A stretch of DNA of 64,000 nucleotides, taken from positions 32,353-96,352 of the forward strand of contig DKVO01000033.1 in the NCBI GenBank assembly GCA_002491245.1. The letters run 5' to 3'. Shown in pieces: positions 44,701-52,947 of this stretch. The stretch comes from Porphyromonadaceae bacterium UBA7176 (GTDB taxonomy: Bacteria > Bacteroidota > Bacteroidia > Bacteroidales > Muribaculaceae). The translations under genes were made by a program, and so were the position numbers. The notes beneath the pieces are model-generated. The model ran no database searches and was not told the origin of the DNA. It saw nothing but the letters and a program-made list of their open reading frames with translations. Positions within the stretch are counted from its first letter, which is position 1; each line of letters begins with the position of its first letter.

Positions 44701-46233
44701 GAGCATCTTGAGGTAGAGGCTCTGCTGAGTATCGGTTATATCGCCCGAAAACTCACCTACCTGGTACACCTGTCCATTGTATGTATACTCATATGCCACG
44801 GCGAGCACTTCGTCTGCTCCGAGCGCACTTTTTATCGAGATGTAACCCAAGGTCGAATTGAGAGTATATTCGTTCGACGACAGCAGGCGTGCGCTCTCCA
44901 CCTTCTCATAGTCGCGTCCGCCGCTGATACCGTAGGCAGTCAGAGGTTCGAGAGCCTGCGTCACCATATTTATGTTACGGGCATCAGGATAATCGGCCTT
45001 GATAGTAGCCAGCAGATTGTTCGATCCGTTGGCCGGATTGGGTAGCGAAGGATTAGGTGTCCAGAAATCCGAGGCAAGATGACTGTCCTCGCCAAGGTCC
45101 ATGAAACCTACAAAGTTGCGCGACTGGTCAAAATTGCCGTTTTTGTTGGTTATCCACACCTCGATACGGGTTATCTTCACACCCGACGACACAAACGGCA
45201 ACTTCGACGCAAACCGGTCGTAGTTGTCGCGGAAATAGTGGGCAAGGAAGTAGTGACGGTTCTGGTCGTACTCATCAGCATTGACACTGAACTGCGTTGT
45301 CTGGGCGCCACCACGGGTATTGACTGTCTTCGATTCCGAGTTTTGCTGCGACACAAGGGCCGTGGCCGTAAGCTTGCCGAACTGAAGTTTCGACTTGATA
45401 CCGAAGAGTGCCGTCGAGCCGCGGATAAGCGACGAACCTGTGGTCATCGACACATTACCGGCCTCGATGCTCTTCACAATATCGTCTTCCTGTCCCTCAT
45501 ATGCGAGCTTGAGGTTCTTGGAGTCGAAATCGAAGGTAGCGTCGGTATTGTAGGTCATGTTGAACTTCATGCGGTCGCCGACACCGGCCGATATCGTGGC
45601 CTGGATTTTCTGCTCGAAGTCAAAATATGTCTTGCGGCGTGCCGACAGCGACAGCGACGGATTGTCGGTCTTGTTGCTCTTGATACCGGTCTTTATCTGC
45701 ACCGAGCCCTGGGTCTTCAGCGAAACACCGCCGGGACCGAAAATCTTTTCCAACGGGCCCAGGGCGAAGTTCATGTCAAGGATATTGAACGGCTGTTTCT
45801 CCTTGTCGGTCAGCAGTCCGGTATTGCGCTCTCGGTAATACTTCTGCATCGACTTGCGGAACTGCCAGTTGTTGTATTGCTCGGCTGTGAGCATGAAGGG
45901 CGTAGCAATATCGATGTCGCCAAGCCGCGTATGCACTATATAGCAACCTGTCTCAGGATCGTAGTCGGCTGTGGTGGTGATATTTCCGGGAGTGGCGAGG
46001 TCGTAGGCAAGTTCGTCGCGCATGAGGTCTTCGTAGCTCCGCGGTATCGACGGAGCTATCGGCATCGGCAAGCCCGACGAATCAGCAGCAGCCGGAGCTG
46101 GCATCGACGCAGGGGCTGGTGGAGGCAATTCAGGATGATAGAGACCTTGGCCGGATACAGACACCGACAACAACACCGACAGCACAGCCATCAGCGACAT
46201 TGCAAGAATATGTATCGTCCGGTCAAATTTCAT
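38791..46233 (-). CDS. sprA: T9SS outer-membrane translocon protein SprA/Sov
   Basis: 2480 residues, in the size range of SprA (gliding motility and type IX secretion) from Flavobacterium and Sov from Porphyromonas. A signal peptide (MKFDRTIHILAMSLMAVLSV...) is followed by a Pro/Ala-rich segment (about 35-65). After that come the SprA N-terminal region (about 90-800, beginning around PFMLTAEQYNNWQFRKSM) and a very long series of amphipathic beta strands forming the 36-strand barrel known for this family. The end (YGLSLNLNLAR) is a barrel-closing strand. SprA is the channel through which cargo with C-terminal sorting domains crosses the outer membrane; two such cargoes are encoded in this window. 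ruvA lies 51 bases upstream in the same orientation, the usual pairing in Bacteroidales. Confidence 0.95.
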   Translation of the reverse strand: MKFDRTIHILAMSLMAVLSVLLSVSVSGQGLYHPELPPPAPASMPAPAAADSSGLPMPIAPSIPRSYEDLMRDELAYDLATPGNITTTADYDPETGCYIVHTRLGDIDIATPFMLTAEQYNNWQFRKSMQKYYRERNTGLLTDKEKQPFNILDMNFALGPLEKIFGPGGVSLKTQGSVQIKTGIKSNKTDNPSLSLSARRKTYFDFEQKIQATISAGVGDRMKFNMTYNTDATFDFDSKNLKLAYEGQEDDIVKSIEAGNVSMTTGSSLIRGSTALFGIKSKLQFGKLTATALVSQQNSESKTVNTRGGAQTTQFSVNADEYDQNRHYFLAHYFRDNYDRFASKLPFVSSGVKITRIEVWITNKNGNFDQSRNFVGFMDLGEDSHLASDFWTPNPSLPNPANGSNNLLATIKADYPDARNINMVTQALEPLTAYGISGGRDYEKVESARLLSSNEYTLNSTLGYISIKSALGADEVLAVAYEYTYNGQVYQVGEFSGDITDTQQSLYLKMLKSTTNSPYLPMWDLMMKNVYSLGGYQVQKAKFKLNIKYLSDTTGTQINYLPVPGLSNQPLLQVMNLDRIDSNEESNPDGFFDFIEGYTVMSQTGKVIFPVVEPFGSHLAEKIGNPELAKQYVYQELYDSTLVVARQYADKNKFILSGEYMASSGSQIRLNAMNVPRGSVVVMAGGVQLTENSDYTVDYAMGIVTITNQSIIDSGQNISVTLENQSLFSMQRKTLLGLDLQYQLNKNLNFGATLLHFSEKALLEKVNIGDETVNNSMFGFNLAYNGEFMWLTNLLNKIPTVNATAPSRLSLTAEYARIMPHAQKSGSNKGSSYIDDFESTQTGIDLRSPYSWFLASTPYDPSADALFPEAALSNNPAYGKNRALINWYYIDRLFTMRNSSMCPGYIKSDLKQLSNPYVREVKTYEIFPGREVGYAETDYIQTLNLSFYPDERGPYNLDSDNIDENGRLMMPEKRWGGIMRRMDNPNFEQTNIEYVQFWLMNPFLDPENPNYEGGDLYLNLGEISEDILKDGLKSYENGIPYDGNDQYLTETAWGRVSKQNSLTYSFDNNAGSRLAQDVGLDGLHTDQEFEFPTYRDYVTSYRSKLSGAALDALQNDKFSALNDPAGDNYHFYRGYDYDEQRLGIIERYKRYNGVEGNSLSPEDAPDPLYQSSRSVPDVEDINQDNTLNEYERYFQYRISIRPEDLVVGRNFITDKQVSIVPVRDGSKQEVEWYQFKVPIKEYEKVVGNISDFSTIRFARLFMTGFKKTTHLRFGSLELVRGEWRSYDFNLNSRGDAPASGRLDMSVVNIEENAERTPVNYVLPPGVTRITDPGQSQITQLNEQSMSMKVSGLSAGDARGVYRNTQLDLRNYKRLQMWVHAEALIDNVTNLQSGQMSVFVRLGSDVKSNYYEYEVPLELTPPGTYNRYLSSDQYIVWPRSNYLDFNLQSLIELKKERNRAKRNEESGVGFGTLFTGRDPDNERNRMAVIGNPSLSDVRVILIGVRNNASSTKDGVVWVNELKVTDFNEEGGSAVKANATLNMSDVATVNMGTHIETSGFGSVDQSLNERRLDDYEQYNIAVQADLGRFLPEKAQLKAPIYYSVTKEKTSPKYNPLDQDVLLKDALDDCANDHERDSISAFAIERSTIQNFSISGLKFDVKSKNPMPWDPANFTVNYSFTKQSKTDPTTEYENTNDYRGSLAYSYSPFIKPFKPFKKLGGKSKNARFLREWELQWLPNNISFLTTMNRYYYEQQTRSETDAMFQLPVSVSKNWTWDRQLSLTWNVTKSLQLSFNSNTSARIEETVGAVNRKLFPDRYRDWKDTVWQSIKSMGTPWNYNQTFTGSYKAPFSRIAFLDFLTGNVSYNATYRWDRGATIDGERMGNSISNQAAWTADGRINFETFYNKITLLKEVNKRFANKRPTNTAPKKARKFERTYQLKPDTTLVIKHNLRNKKVKVTAVDASTDKPVRILTRVVDNNSVEVLTRGEQNLKFTIVEILKDEKSLMRNIGEYALRFAMSPRSLSVRYRNTKSMSLPLFLPDIGNIFGQSRSYGPMSPGLDFAFGFTDESYIHKALDRGWLITDDGQTSPAVWARTNELNIEGVIEPVKGLKITLTFNRTDNRNSQMQFMYSDMPTSYSGSYTKTHCAILTALRSSSAKNGYQSDAFAQFLANIPEVRQRVEAQYAGKYYPTTGFMSGSPFAGHEFSPETGTVSETSSDVLIPAFVAAYTKTNASKQTLNPFPDFSSVLPNWRIVYDGLINMGNMRNIFKSFSLNHAYQCTYTVGSYSSYLNWISADGGTNLGFTLDELSGRPIPSSPYNISSVAINERFAPLIGVTATLKNDLKVNVEYRDQRTVTLNSSAGQVVEATSRGITIGAGYKIVGFNTVLKMKGSQTGVSNDLTVNADFSFQNNQALIRRIESNYTQPTSGTNTLNINFTASYILSKRLTLSAYFDHQVNSPIVTTSAYPTTNSSYGLSLNLNLAR

Positions 46234-46284
46234 TTCGTCAGGCAGCTGTCGGATATGCTGCGCAGCGGCCGCCGGGGCCGCGCT

Positions 46285-46869
46285 CTACATCATCGACAAA
46301 GCCCGTTTTATTGCCACCTCGACCTTGAGGGCCGGGTCCTTGTCAAAGAGAGCCGTCAGCACCTTCTCGCTTTGCTTTCGCTCGAAGCCAAGCATCTGGA
46401 GGGCACCGAGAGCCTCGTCGTAGGCATCGCTTCGGGCTGCGGTCTGTATAGATAACGTTTCCGACACCCCTTTTATTTTATCGCGCAGATCGACAATTAT
46501 ACGTTCTGCCGTTTTCGCGCCTATACCCTTGATGCTTTTGAGCCTCTTCACATCACCACCGGCGATTACGGCTGCCAGTTCATCGCCCTGGAGCGACGAC
46601 AATATGATGACAGCTGTGGCCGAGCCGACACCCGACACACCAATCAGCGATCTGAACAACTCGCGCTCGCGCTCGGTAGCGAAACCATAGAGCACCCACG
46701 CATCATCGCGGATAGCTTCGTGCACATAAAGCTTCGCGTCGGTCTCTCCCTCGAGGGCGCAGAAAGTAGGCAAAGTGATATTGAGCAGATACGCAACACC
46801 CCCGGCTGTCTCAATAGTCGCTGCGGCAGGTGTAAGCACGGCAAGTTTTCCCTTGATATATTCAATCAT
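46285..46869 (-). CDS. ruvA: Holliday junction branch migration protein RuvA
   Basis: 194 residues from the ATG at 46869 (MIEYIKGKLAVLTP), which matches the conserved RuvA N-terminus; the longer frame was rejected. Domain I is an OB-fold (1-62), domain II carries two helix-hairpin-helix motifs (LIGVSGVGSATAVIILS and LKSIKGIGAKTAERIIVDL), and domain III (about 148-194, SDAYDEALGALQMLGFERKQ) binds RuvB. RuvA tetramers hold the four-way junction while RuvB pumps DNA. It is upstream of sprA on the same strand; ruvB is not in the window. Confidence 0.95.
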   Translation of the reverse strand: MIEYIKGKLAVLTPAAATIETAGGVAYLLNITLPTFCALEGETDAKLYVHEAIRDDAWVLYGFATERERELFRSLIGVSGVGSATAVIILSSLQGDELAAVIAGGDVKRLKSIKGIGAKTAERIIVDLRDKIKGVSETLSIQTAARSDAYDEALGALQMLGFERKQSEKVLTALFDKDPALKVEVAIKRALSMM

Positions 46870-46889
46870 ACCTGTCAAGTTGGGATGTT

Positions 46890-46912
46890 GGCGCGACACT
46901 CCGTGTCGCGCC
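46890..46912. repeat. Hairpin in the spacer between the lipoprotein gene and ruvA
   Basis: Perfect 10-bp stem GGCGCGACAC (46890-46899) and GTGTCGCGCC (46903-46912) with a 3-base loop, 8 bases after the lipoprotein stop on the minus strand. There is no T-run, so it may stabilise mRNA or attenuate rather than terminate. Confidence 0.55.
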
Positions 46913-46919
46913 GGACTCC

Positions 46920-47360
46920 TTATTTATTGTACGATAGCGCCTCGAGATAATAGGCTTTGACAGCCTTGCCCGAAGTCTCGCATTCGTGGCCGACCGAGTC
47001 GGCTGCGCAAGCCGCGCTATCGGGTGCTGCAATCTCAACTTCAGCTACAACACCTTTGACCGTCAACATCTTGCCCACACAATCGGGAGCGAAAGCACCA
47101 CCCATAGCGGCTGTAGCCTGACACCGCAATATTACCGTAGAATCAGCACCGGCAAGGAACGCTTTCGTACCTCCGTGCTTGCAAAGATGCAGGCACAGGC
47201 CCTCCACTTCAACTGTATCGCCCGACAGCGAGCCGGCAACCGACATCAGAGAGTCAACACTCATCGTGGCCGGAGCAGACACGGCAGCGTCTTTCTTTCC
47301 GCAGGCGGCAAACATCAAGGCAAGCGCAGACGCGGCAACAAATAAAAATTTCATTTTCAT
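46920..47360 (-). CDS. Small lipoprotein, OB-fold-like, with Cys/His motif
   Basis: 146 residues from the ATG at 47360 (MKMKFLFVAASALALMFAACGKK; an ATG two codons later is equally possible). The lipobox FAAC is followed by GKKDA. The body has the strand order of an OB-fold (DTVEVEGLCLHLCKHGGTKAFLAG ... GKMLTVKGVVAE) and a conspicuous CxHxCxH motif at CLHLCKH, with further Cys residues (LRCQA, PDCVG, SAACAAD, HECET). I do not know its function; metal or redox-centre binding is an inference. It lies 14 bases after cysS and in the same orientation. Confidence 0.6.
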   Translation of the reverse strand: MKMKFLFVAASALALMFAACGKKDAAVSAPATMSVDSLMSVAGSLSGDTVEVEGLCLHLCKHGGTKAFLAGADSTVILRCQATAAMGGAFAPDCVGKMLTVKGVVAEVEIAAPDSAACAADSVGHECETSGKAVKAYYLEALSYNK

Positions 47361-47374
47361 TTCTAAACAAGCTC

Positions 47375-48838
47375 TTAAACCGACCATTCCACACCGTCCT
47401 TGGTGTCCTTCACTGAGAAACCTATTGCAGCCAGACGGTCGCGGATAAGGTCGCTGGTGGTCCAGTCTTTGTTTTTCTTCGCGTTGGAGCGGATCTCGAG
47501 AAGCAGGTCCACAGCATCACGGTAAGGTTTGAGACTGTCGGCCGAACCGCCGTCTCCGTCGACACGTATGCCCAGTATCTCAACCAGGAAAGTGTCCATG
47601 AACTTGCGCAGGAAATCGATGTCGGCCTGTGTGGCGCTTGCTGTATGATCCTTCACCTGATTGATCATGCGCACGGCATCGAAAAGCACACCGATGAGCA
47701 CCGGAGTATTGAAGTCATCATCCATAGCCTCGTAAGCACGCTGTTCGAGAGTCGAAACATCGATTGTCGACACATCCGATGCCTTGAGTTCCTGCAGACG
47801 ACGGTAGCCGTCGAGCATACGCCCGAGAGCTGTCTCTGCCGACTTGAGGGCATCGTTACCGAAATCGACAGTGCCGCGGTAATGGGCCTGGAGGATGAAG
47901 AAACGGATAGTCATGGGCGAATAAGCCTGCTCCAGAAGTTCATGAGAACCGGTAAAAAACTCGTCGAGGGTGATGAAATTGCCCAGCGACTTGCCCATTT
48001 TCTTGCCGTTGATGGTTATCATGTTGTTGTGCATCCAGTAGTGCACCGCTGGATGACCGCTATGGGCGACACTTTGGGCTATCTCGCACTCATGGTGAGG
48101 GAACTTGAGGTCCATGCCGCCGCCGTGGATATCGAAAGTCTCGCCGAGATATTTCTCGCTCATCGTGGAGCACTCAAGGTGCCAGCCGGGGAAACCTTCG
48201 CTCCAGGGCGATGGCCAGTGCATGATATGCTCGGGAGCCGCTTTCTTCCACAGCGCGAAATCGGCCGGATTGCGCTTCTCGCTCTGCCCGTCGAGTTCGC
48301 GCGTGGTGGTAAGGAGCTCATCGATGTTGCGGCCCGACAACTTGCCGTAGCCATAGTCCTTGTTGAACTTGGGTACATCGAAATAAACCGAGCCCTCGCT
48401 CTCGTAGGCATAGCCGGCATCGATAATTTTTTTGATATACTCTATCTGCTCTATGATATGGCCCGATGCATGAGGCTCGATCGAGGGCGGCAACACATTG
48501 AGCGCTTCCATAGCCTTGTGGTAGCGGCCCATGTAGTACTGCACCACTTCCATAGGCTCAAGTTGCTCGAGCCGTGCTTTTTTGGCGATTTTGTCCTCGC
48601 CGTCGTCAGCATCGTGCTCCAGGTGCCCCACATCGGTGATATTGCGCACATAACGCACCTTGTAGCCCAGATGTGTCAGATAGCGGTAGACGACATCGAA
48701 CGTTATTGCAGGGCGTGCATGGCCGAGATGACCGTCGCCGTAGACCGTAGGGCCACACACATACATGCCGACACGTTTCTCATGCAGAGGTTTGAAAACC
48801 TCTTTTTGCCGCGACATGGAGTTATAGATAGTAAGCAT
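47375..48838 (-). CDS. cysS: Cysteinyl-tRNA synthetase
   Basis: 487 residues, a class I aminoacyl-tRNA synthetase charging tRNA-Cys. The zinc and HIGH-type signature is seen in [16 protein letters not shown] (about 28-43); zinc ligands continue in GWHLECS and PHHECEIAQ; the KMSKS loop is KKMGKSLGN (about 280). The DALR anticodon-binding domain follows. The ATG at 48838 ([15 protein letters not shown]) is the normal N-terminus. It precedes the lipoprotein gene by 14 bases. Confidence 0.96.
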   Translation of the reverse strand: MLTIYNSMSRQKEVFKPLHEKRVGMYVCGPTVYGDGHLGHARPAITFDVVYRYLTHLGYKVRYVRNITDVGHLEHDADDGEDKIAKKARLEQLEPMEVVQYYMGRYHKAMEALNVLPPSIEPHASGHIIEQIEYIKKIIDAGYAYESEGSVYFDVPKFNKDYGYGKLSGRNIDELLTTTRELDGQSEKRNPADFALWKKAAPEHIMHWPSPWSEGFPGWHLECSTMSEKYLGETFDIHGGGMDLKFPHHECEIAQSVAHSGHPAVHYWMHNNMITINGKKMGKSLGNFITLDEFFTGSHELLEQAYSPMTIRFFILQAHYRGTVDFGNDALKSAETALGRMLDGYRRLQELKASDVSTIDVSTLEQRAYEAMDDDFNTPVLIGVLFDAVRMINQVKDHTASATQADIDFLRKFMDTFLVEILGIRVDGDGGSADSLKPYRDAVDLLLEIRSNAKKNKDWTTSDLIRDRLAAIGFSVKDTKDGVEWSV

Positions 48839-48882
48839 TTCAGCAGTTTGGAGTATATTGTTTCGTGGATTGATTATAATGC

Positions 48883-48918
48883 GAAGTGCGATGCCGCAGG
48901 AATGCGGCGCCGCACTTC
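48883..48918 (-). terminator. Two-stem hairpin after the DUF3467 gene
   Basis: Outer stem GAAGTGCG/CGCACTTC (48883-48890, 48911-48918) and inner stem GCCGCA/TGCGGC (48893-48898, 48903-48908), 11 bases past the DUF3467 stop on the minus strand. No clear T-run; probable terminator or attenuator before cysS. Confidence 0.55.
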
Positions 48919-48929
48919 AGTTATCGCTT

Positions 48930-49247
48930 TCAGGCCTCAAATGGGTTGGGTATGCCGCCTTTACCGGGCATGGGATTTTTGGGCATCTTGCGCTCGATAG
49001 TGCCGAAAGTAGCCTCGTAGCGCTGCACATTCTCGCCAAGGGCCGAAAGAAGCGTCTTTGCGTTCTCGGGGGCCATCACGATACGGCTGAGCACCTTGGC
49101 CTGGGGCATATTGGGAGCCACAGAGATGAAGTCGAGGAAGAACTCGTTGGCGCCGTGCGATATAACGGCAAGGTTGGCATACTGGCCCGAGGCTACCTCG
49201 GGGCTAAGTTCTATCTTGAGTTCCTGCTGTTTGGGTTTGTTATCCAT
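48930..49247 (-). CDS. DUF3467 family protein
   Basis: 105 residues from the ATG at 49247 (MDNKPKQQELKIELSPEVA); the upstream TTG at 49253 is less likely. The conserved core GQYANLAVISHGANEFFLDF and VLSRIVMAPENAKTLLSAL marks DUF3467, a small cytoplasmic beta-sandwich family of unknown function. It lies 2 bases after the NigD-like gene, so it is in the same transcript. The C-terminus is Gly/Pro-rich (KNPMPGKGGIPNPFEA). Confidence 0.85.
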   Translation of the reverse strand: MDNKPKQQELKIELSPEVASGQYANLAVISHGANEFFLDFISVAPNMPQAKVLSRIVMAPENAKTLLSALGENVQRYEATFGTIERKMPKNPMPGKGGIPNPFEA

Positions 49248-49249
49248 GA

Positions 49250-49984
49250 TCAATCTTCTTTAAGTGAGGGTTGGGTTATTTTCAAAATATCTTTTGACAC
49301 CTTTATGCCAGTGTTTGCATCTGTGTAGTGGACTGTCACACCTTTCACATCTTCGCGAGCCCATACATCCTTGATGCTGTACGAGAGGAAGAATGATGAA
49401 TACTGCGAGGTCGAAACGCTTGTGTTCTTCTTGAATATCACATAGTACTGAGGTTTCTCAGAGTCGGCAGTCTCCCTGTCGAGTACAAGCTCGGCTGTAG
49501 CGCTACTGTAGATAGCCTTGGCATTGAACACGACATCGATATAGTCGCCCGAACGTTGTACGCCAAGGAGTTCGATGCCTTCTGAAGCCCAGTCATTTGT
49601 CTGTACGGCGCTGTACGGACGAGGCTCTCCTCCGAGACCGAATGTATTGAATGCCTGCAAGATAGTGATAGGTCCGCTCACATAGCGCTCGCCATTATCC
49701 GGCCAGTAACCGATCACGATACGGCTACCGACTTTCAATTCCGCCGGAAGTTCGACAGCCGCCGAAAGGTTTATCATCGGTGAGTCGCCCTGTCGCTGGA
49801 ACGATACACGTGTACCACCGGGGCTAGTGTAGTCAAGTGTTACGATATCAGCAAAAAGATTGGCACCACCACCGCCACCGCCGGGATTATTGCCGTCGTT
49901 GCCGTTGCCGCCGTGCTCAGTACAGCCTGTAAATGTCGTTCCGGCCAACATGAGTGCGCCGATAAGAATGTTCGAGATTTTCAT
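49250..49984 (-). CDS. NigD-like lipoprotein
   Basis: 244 residues. The lipobox FTGC is followed by a Gly/Asn-rich spacer (about 22-42, six consecutive Gly). An N-terminal OB-like domain (about 45-120, GSRIVIGYWPDNGERYVSGPITIL) is followed by a C-terminal beta-sandwich. This is the layout of NigD-like proteins of Bacteroides, first named from a putative bacteriocin immunity context but widespread and functionally unresolved. It is 21 bases downstream of the LolD-type gene. Confidence 0.65.
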   Translation of the reverse strand: MKISNILIGALMLAGTTFTGCTEHGGNGNDGNNPGGGGGGANLFADIVTLDYTSPGGTRVSFQRQGDSPMINLSAAVELPAELKVGSRIVIGYWPDNGERYVSGPITILQAFNTFGLGGEPRPYSAVQTNDWASEGIELLGVQRSGDYIDVVFNAKAIYSSATAELVLDRETADSEKPQYYVIFKKNTSVSTSQYSSFFLSYSIKDVWAREDVKGVTVHYTDANTGIKVSKDILKITQPSLKED

Positions 49985-50005
49985 TGTAGATTCTGATAGT
50001 TTTTG

Positions 50006-50674
50006 TTATTTATTTTCTATGCCGACTATCTTGCCGTCGGCCATGCGTATTATTGTGTCCGAATCTGACGCGAGGGATTCGTCATGAGTCACTATTACAA
50101 AAGTCGTGCCCGTTTCGTCGCGTAGATCAAAAAAAAGTTTGTGGAGCGACACCCGGTTAGCAGAATCGAGACTTCCTGTCGGCTCATCGGCCAGCACTAC
50201 CCGTGGTCCGTTGACAAGAGCTCGGGCTACGGCTGCCCTTTGGCATTCGCCGCCCGACAGCTCCGACGGACGGTGTGTGCTGCGTCCGATAAGGCCCAGT
50301 CGGTCAAGCAGCCGGGCTGCGGTGTCGAAAGCCTCGCGGCGGCTCTTTCCGCCTATCAGCGCCGGAAGGGCCACATTCTCGAGCAGCGTGAACTCCGGCA
50401 AAAGCTGATGGAACTGGAATACGAAACCGATATTGGCATTACGGAACGCCGACAGGCGCTTATCTGCCAGCGATGTCACATCCACTCCGTCATAGAGCAC
50501 TTTTCCACCGGGTTCCGGCATGGAAAGTGTTCCCAATATGTGGAGCAAGGTTGTCTTGCCGGCTCCGCTGGGGCCTACAACGGCTGTGACCCGACCGTCG
50601 GCGATATCGAGATCGATACCCTTGAGCACCTCAAGAGTACCGAATTTCTTATATATGCCGCGTGCGCTCAGCAT
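50006..50674 (-). CDS. ABC transporter ATP-binding protein, LolD/MacB type
   Basis: 222 residues from the ATG at 50674 ([20 protein letters not shown]). Walker A is [11 protein letters not shown], the Q-loop [12 protein letters not shown], the ABC signature LSGGE, Walker [13 protein letters not shown], and the H-loop VIVTHD. It belongs to the lipoprotein-release family; the matching LolC/E permease is not adjacent. The start overlaps the slyD stop by 7 bases, a translational-coupling arrangement. The probable role is extraction of lipoproteins from the inner membrane. Confidence 0.9.
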   Translation of the reverse strand: MLSARGIYKKFGTLEVLKGIDLDIADGRVTAVVGPSGAGKTTLLHILGTLSMPEPGGKVLYDGVDVTSLADKRLSAFRNANIGFVFQFHQLLPEFTLLENVALPALIGGKSRREAFDTAARLLDRLGLIGRSTHRPSELSGGECQRAAVARALVNGPRVVLADEPTGSLDSANRVSLHKLFFDLRDETGTTFVIVTHDESLASDSDTIIRMADGKIVGIENK

Positions 50675-51240
50675 CCGCCGCAGCACCCTCCTTCTCCGCA
50701 AGAATGGTCGCCGCAGTCACCGTCGCCACAACCGCCGCCGCAACAGCCACAACCATGTTTCGGATTGAGTTCTTCCTCAGTGGCATCGCGGACAAGCAAC
50801 ACCTCACCGGTAAAGCGCACCTTATCCTGGGCAAGAGGATGGTTGAGGTCGATCACCACATCGGTCGGTGTCAGGTCGAGGACGACACCATCGATACGGA
50901 ATCCGTCGGCCATACGCAGAGGTATAACCTCTCCGGGAGCAAACATATCCTCGTCGAACTTGCCGTCGACAGTCATGTGCTCACGAGGTATACGGTAGAT
51001 TTCTTCCTGCGAGTAAGGGCCGAAAGCCTCTTCGGGATTTGCCGTCAGATCGAATTTGTAACCGGCTTCTTTGCCGGCGAGAGCTTTGTCGAGAGCCTCG
51101 ATAAAGCCCGGTGTAAGACCGTCGATCACACGGTCGGGATCGTCGGGTGTCACTTCGTGCATGAGGTCCTCGCTACCATCTTCGTTGACACGGTAGAGTC
51201 GATAAGCTATCTCAAAATATTTTCCTGGTTCTATTTTCAT
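50668..51240 (-). CDS. slyD: FKBP-type peptidyl-prolyl isomerase SlyD
   Basis: 190 residues. The FKBP domain is split by an insert-in-flap (IF) domain (about 70-120, [18 protein letters not shown]). Core motifs are [18 protein letters not shown] and [17 protein letters not shown]. The tail (about 160-190) is Cys/His/Gly-rich ([19 protein letters not shown]), the nickel/zinc-binding tail of SlyD. It catalyses proline isomerisation in the cytoplasm and can deliver metal to hydrogenases. It is the first gene of slyD-ABC-NigD-DUF3467. Confidence 0.92.
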   Translation of the reverse strand: MKIEPGKYFEIAYRLYRVNEDGSEDLMHEVTPDDPDRVIDGLTPGFIEALDKALAGKEAGYKFDLTANPEEAFGPYSQEEIYRIPREHMTVDGKFDEDMFAPGEVIPLRMADGFRIDGVVLDLTPTDVVIDLNHPLAQDKVRFTGEVLLVRDATEEELNPKHGCGCCGGGCGDGDCGDHSCGEGGCCGGC

Positions 51241-51293
51241 TTCGTTGTCGTATTTTTACAGGCCTTCGAAGGCCTTATGTATGGATTTAGAGA

Positions 51294-52928
51294 TTATTGA
51301 GCCACTTCGCGCACCTTCAGGCGGTCGCCGGCATCTTCGACTATCGAGCGGAAGTAGCGCTCGTTGTAACCACCGAACGTGGGCTGTACCGGCATACCGT
51401 CGGCACTGCGCTCGAAAGCGCCGTCTTTCTCTTTCTTGATATTGCCGTCGAGATACTTCACAAACAGGTAATCGCCCAACTCCTTGTAGCGTTTGGTCAC
51501 GTTTTCGGCCGATGCATCGGTCAGACCATTGAGCTGCTCGGCTGCCGATGCGTAATCCTTGCCGATGAGGTCGACACTCAGCCGGCCCACCTCGGCACTG
51601 AGACCGTCTTCAAGCTCGCCCTGCACCCGGCGGATATCGGGTATCATCTGGCTGTAGCGGTTATAAGCCTGGTTGGCCACATAATTGTTGACCCAGAACA
51701 TCGAGTCCCACGACAAGGTGAGCAGGTCGGCTGTCTTTTCGTCGAGCGAACGTGGCACGGTAGTATTAGCCGAGAACACAGGCACATATACACACGTATT
51801 GGCATCATCGACACCGAACCACAGTATGCCGCGCATGGCTTCGTGGCGGTCTTTGTTCATATCTGCCACAAACGAGAAACCTGTCTGCTGTGTCGCTATC
51901 GCACGCTCATGGGTATATGCCTGACCATCGACAACATACTCCATCGGACGCCAGCGGTAGGGACAGTCGAACGGGCCGGCGCCGATATCGTTGTTCATAT
52001 CGAGATGTGTGCCCTCGAAGTGGTCGCGCATCATATCCTTGAGATCCTTGGCCACAAGAGGTTTGGCAGGCTTTACCCAAAGAGGCATCGGCTCACCACG
52101 GCCTTCCATGATCCAAGGTATGTACTGGTCCATCGAACCCTCGGGGGCAAATCGATTGAAGTAAGCCCACACACGGGCATCGCATCCGCGGAGCGCACCG
52201 GCATCGGTGACAGCATAAGCACGCGAGAAATCGAAATCCTCGTCCTTACCCGAGAAATAGCCCTGCTTGCGGGCGAAGTCAATCACATCGGGCGAATAGA
52301 TGGTCTCCTTATCCTTGAGAGGGAATTTGTGGATACGGGCATGGTTGGCATGGCCCGAAATATATCCGTCGGGAACACGACGGGCTACCCACACGGCACC
52401 TTTGTCGGCCTTACCCTTTCCGATAAGCTCCATCACCCACACTTCGTCGGGGTCGGCGATAGAAAACGATTCGCCCGACGATGCATAACCGTAAGTCTTC
52501 ACAAGATCGGTCATGACCTTTACTGCCTCCTTGGCCGTCTTGGCACGCTGGAGGGTGATGTAGATAAGCGAACCGTAGTCGATAAGGCCCGAACCTTCGA
52601 GCTCGGGACGGCCACCCCATGTGCTCTCAGCTATGGTGAGGCCATGTTCGTTCATATTACCCATAGTCGAATAGGTGTGCTTCACCTCGGGTATCTGGCC
52701 GAGATGACGGCCGGTATCCCATTCCACCACATCGCGCATGGCACCGGCGGCATGGTCGGCGGCAGGCTGGTGGTAGAGAGCGCCGTAGAGCGTATGGCTG
52801 TCGGCGGCATAAGTTATCATCGACGAGCCTCCGGCTGTGGCGCCGGGGGCGGCTATGAGGCTGGTGCAGGCCAGCGCGGCGGCGCTTGCTATCGACAAGG
52901 CGCACACGGTGAGTAATCTTAAGTTCAT
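51294..52928 (-). CDS. C69-family dipeptidase
   Basis: 544 residues. The leader MNLRLLTVCALSIASAAALA precedes CTSLIAAPGATA; Cys21 would become the N-terminal nucleophile after processing, as in the C69/PepD family (Ntn-hydrolase fold). Family motifs are MITYAADSH, MGNMNEHGLTIAESTWGG and SGESFSIADPDEVWVMELIGKG. Secreted dipeptidase, probably periplasmic. It lies 19 bases downstream of the helicase-nuclease gene in the same orientation. Length is normal. Confidence 0.9.
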   Translation of the reverse strand: MNLRLLTVCALSIASAAALACTSLIAAPGATAGGSSMITYAADSHTLYGALYHQPAADHAAGAMRDVVEWDTGRHLGQIPEVKHTYSTMGNMNEHGLTIAESTWGGRPELEGSGLIDYGSLIYITLQRAKTAKEAVKVMTDLVKTYGYASSGESFSIADPDEVWVMELIGKGKADKGAVWVARRVPDGYISGHANHARIHKFPLKDKETIYSPDVIDFARKQGYFSGKDEDFDFSRAYAVTDAGALRGCDARVWAYFNRFAPEGSMDQYIPWIMEGRGEPMPLWVKPAKPLVAKDLKDMMRDHFEGTHLDMNNDIGAGPFDCPYRWRPMEYVVDGQAYTHERAIATQQTGFSFVADMNKDRHEAMRGILWFGVDDANTCVYVPVFSANTTVPRSLDEKTADLLTLSWDSMFWVNNYVANQAYNRYSQMIPDIRRVQGELEDGLSAEVGRLSVDLIGKDYASAAEQLNGLTDASAENVTKRYKELGDYLFVKYLDGNIKKEKDGAFERSADGMPVQPTFGGYNERYFRSIVEDAGDRLKVREVAQ

Positions 52929-52947
52929 ATCTATCCTAACGGCATTT

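Noticed and set aside
47645..49000. Plus-strand ORF of 451 codons
   Set aside because: Antisense to cysS, which is unambiguous.
51297..52916. Plus-strand ORF of 539 codons
   Set aside because: Exact antisense shadow of the C69 dipeptidase, which has clear family motifs and an active-site Cys.
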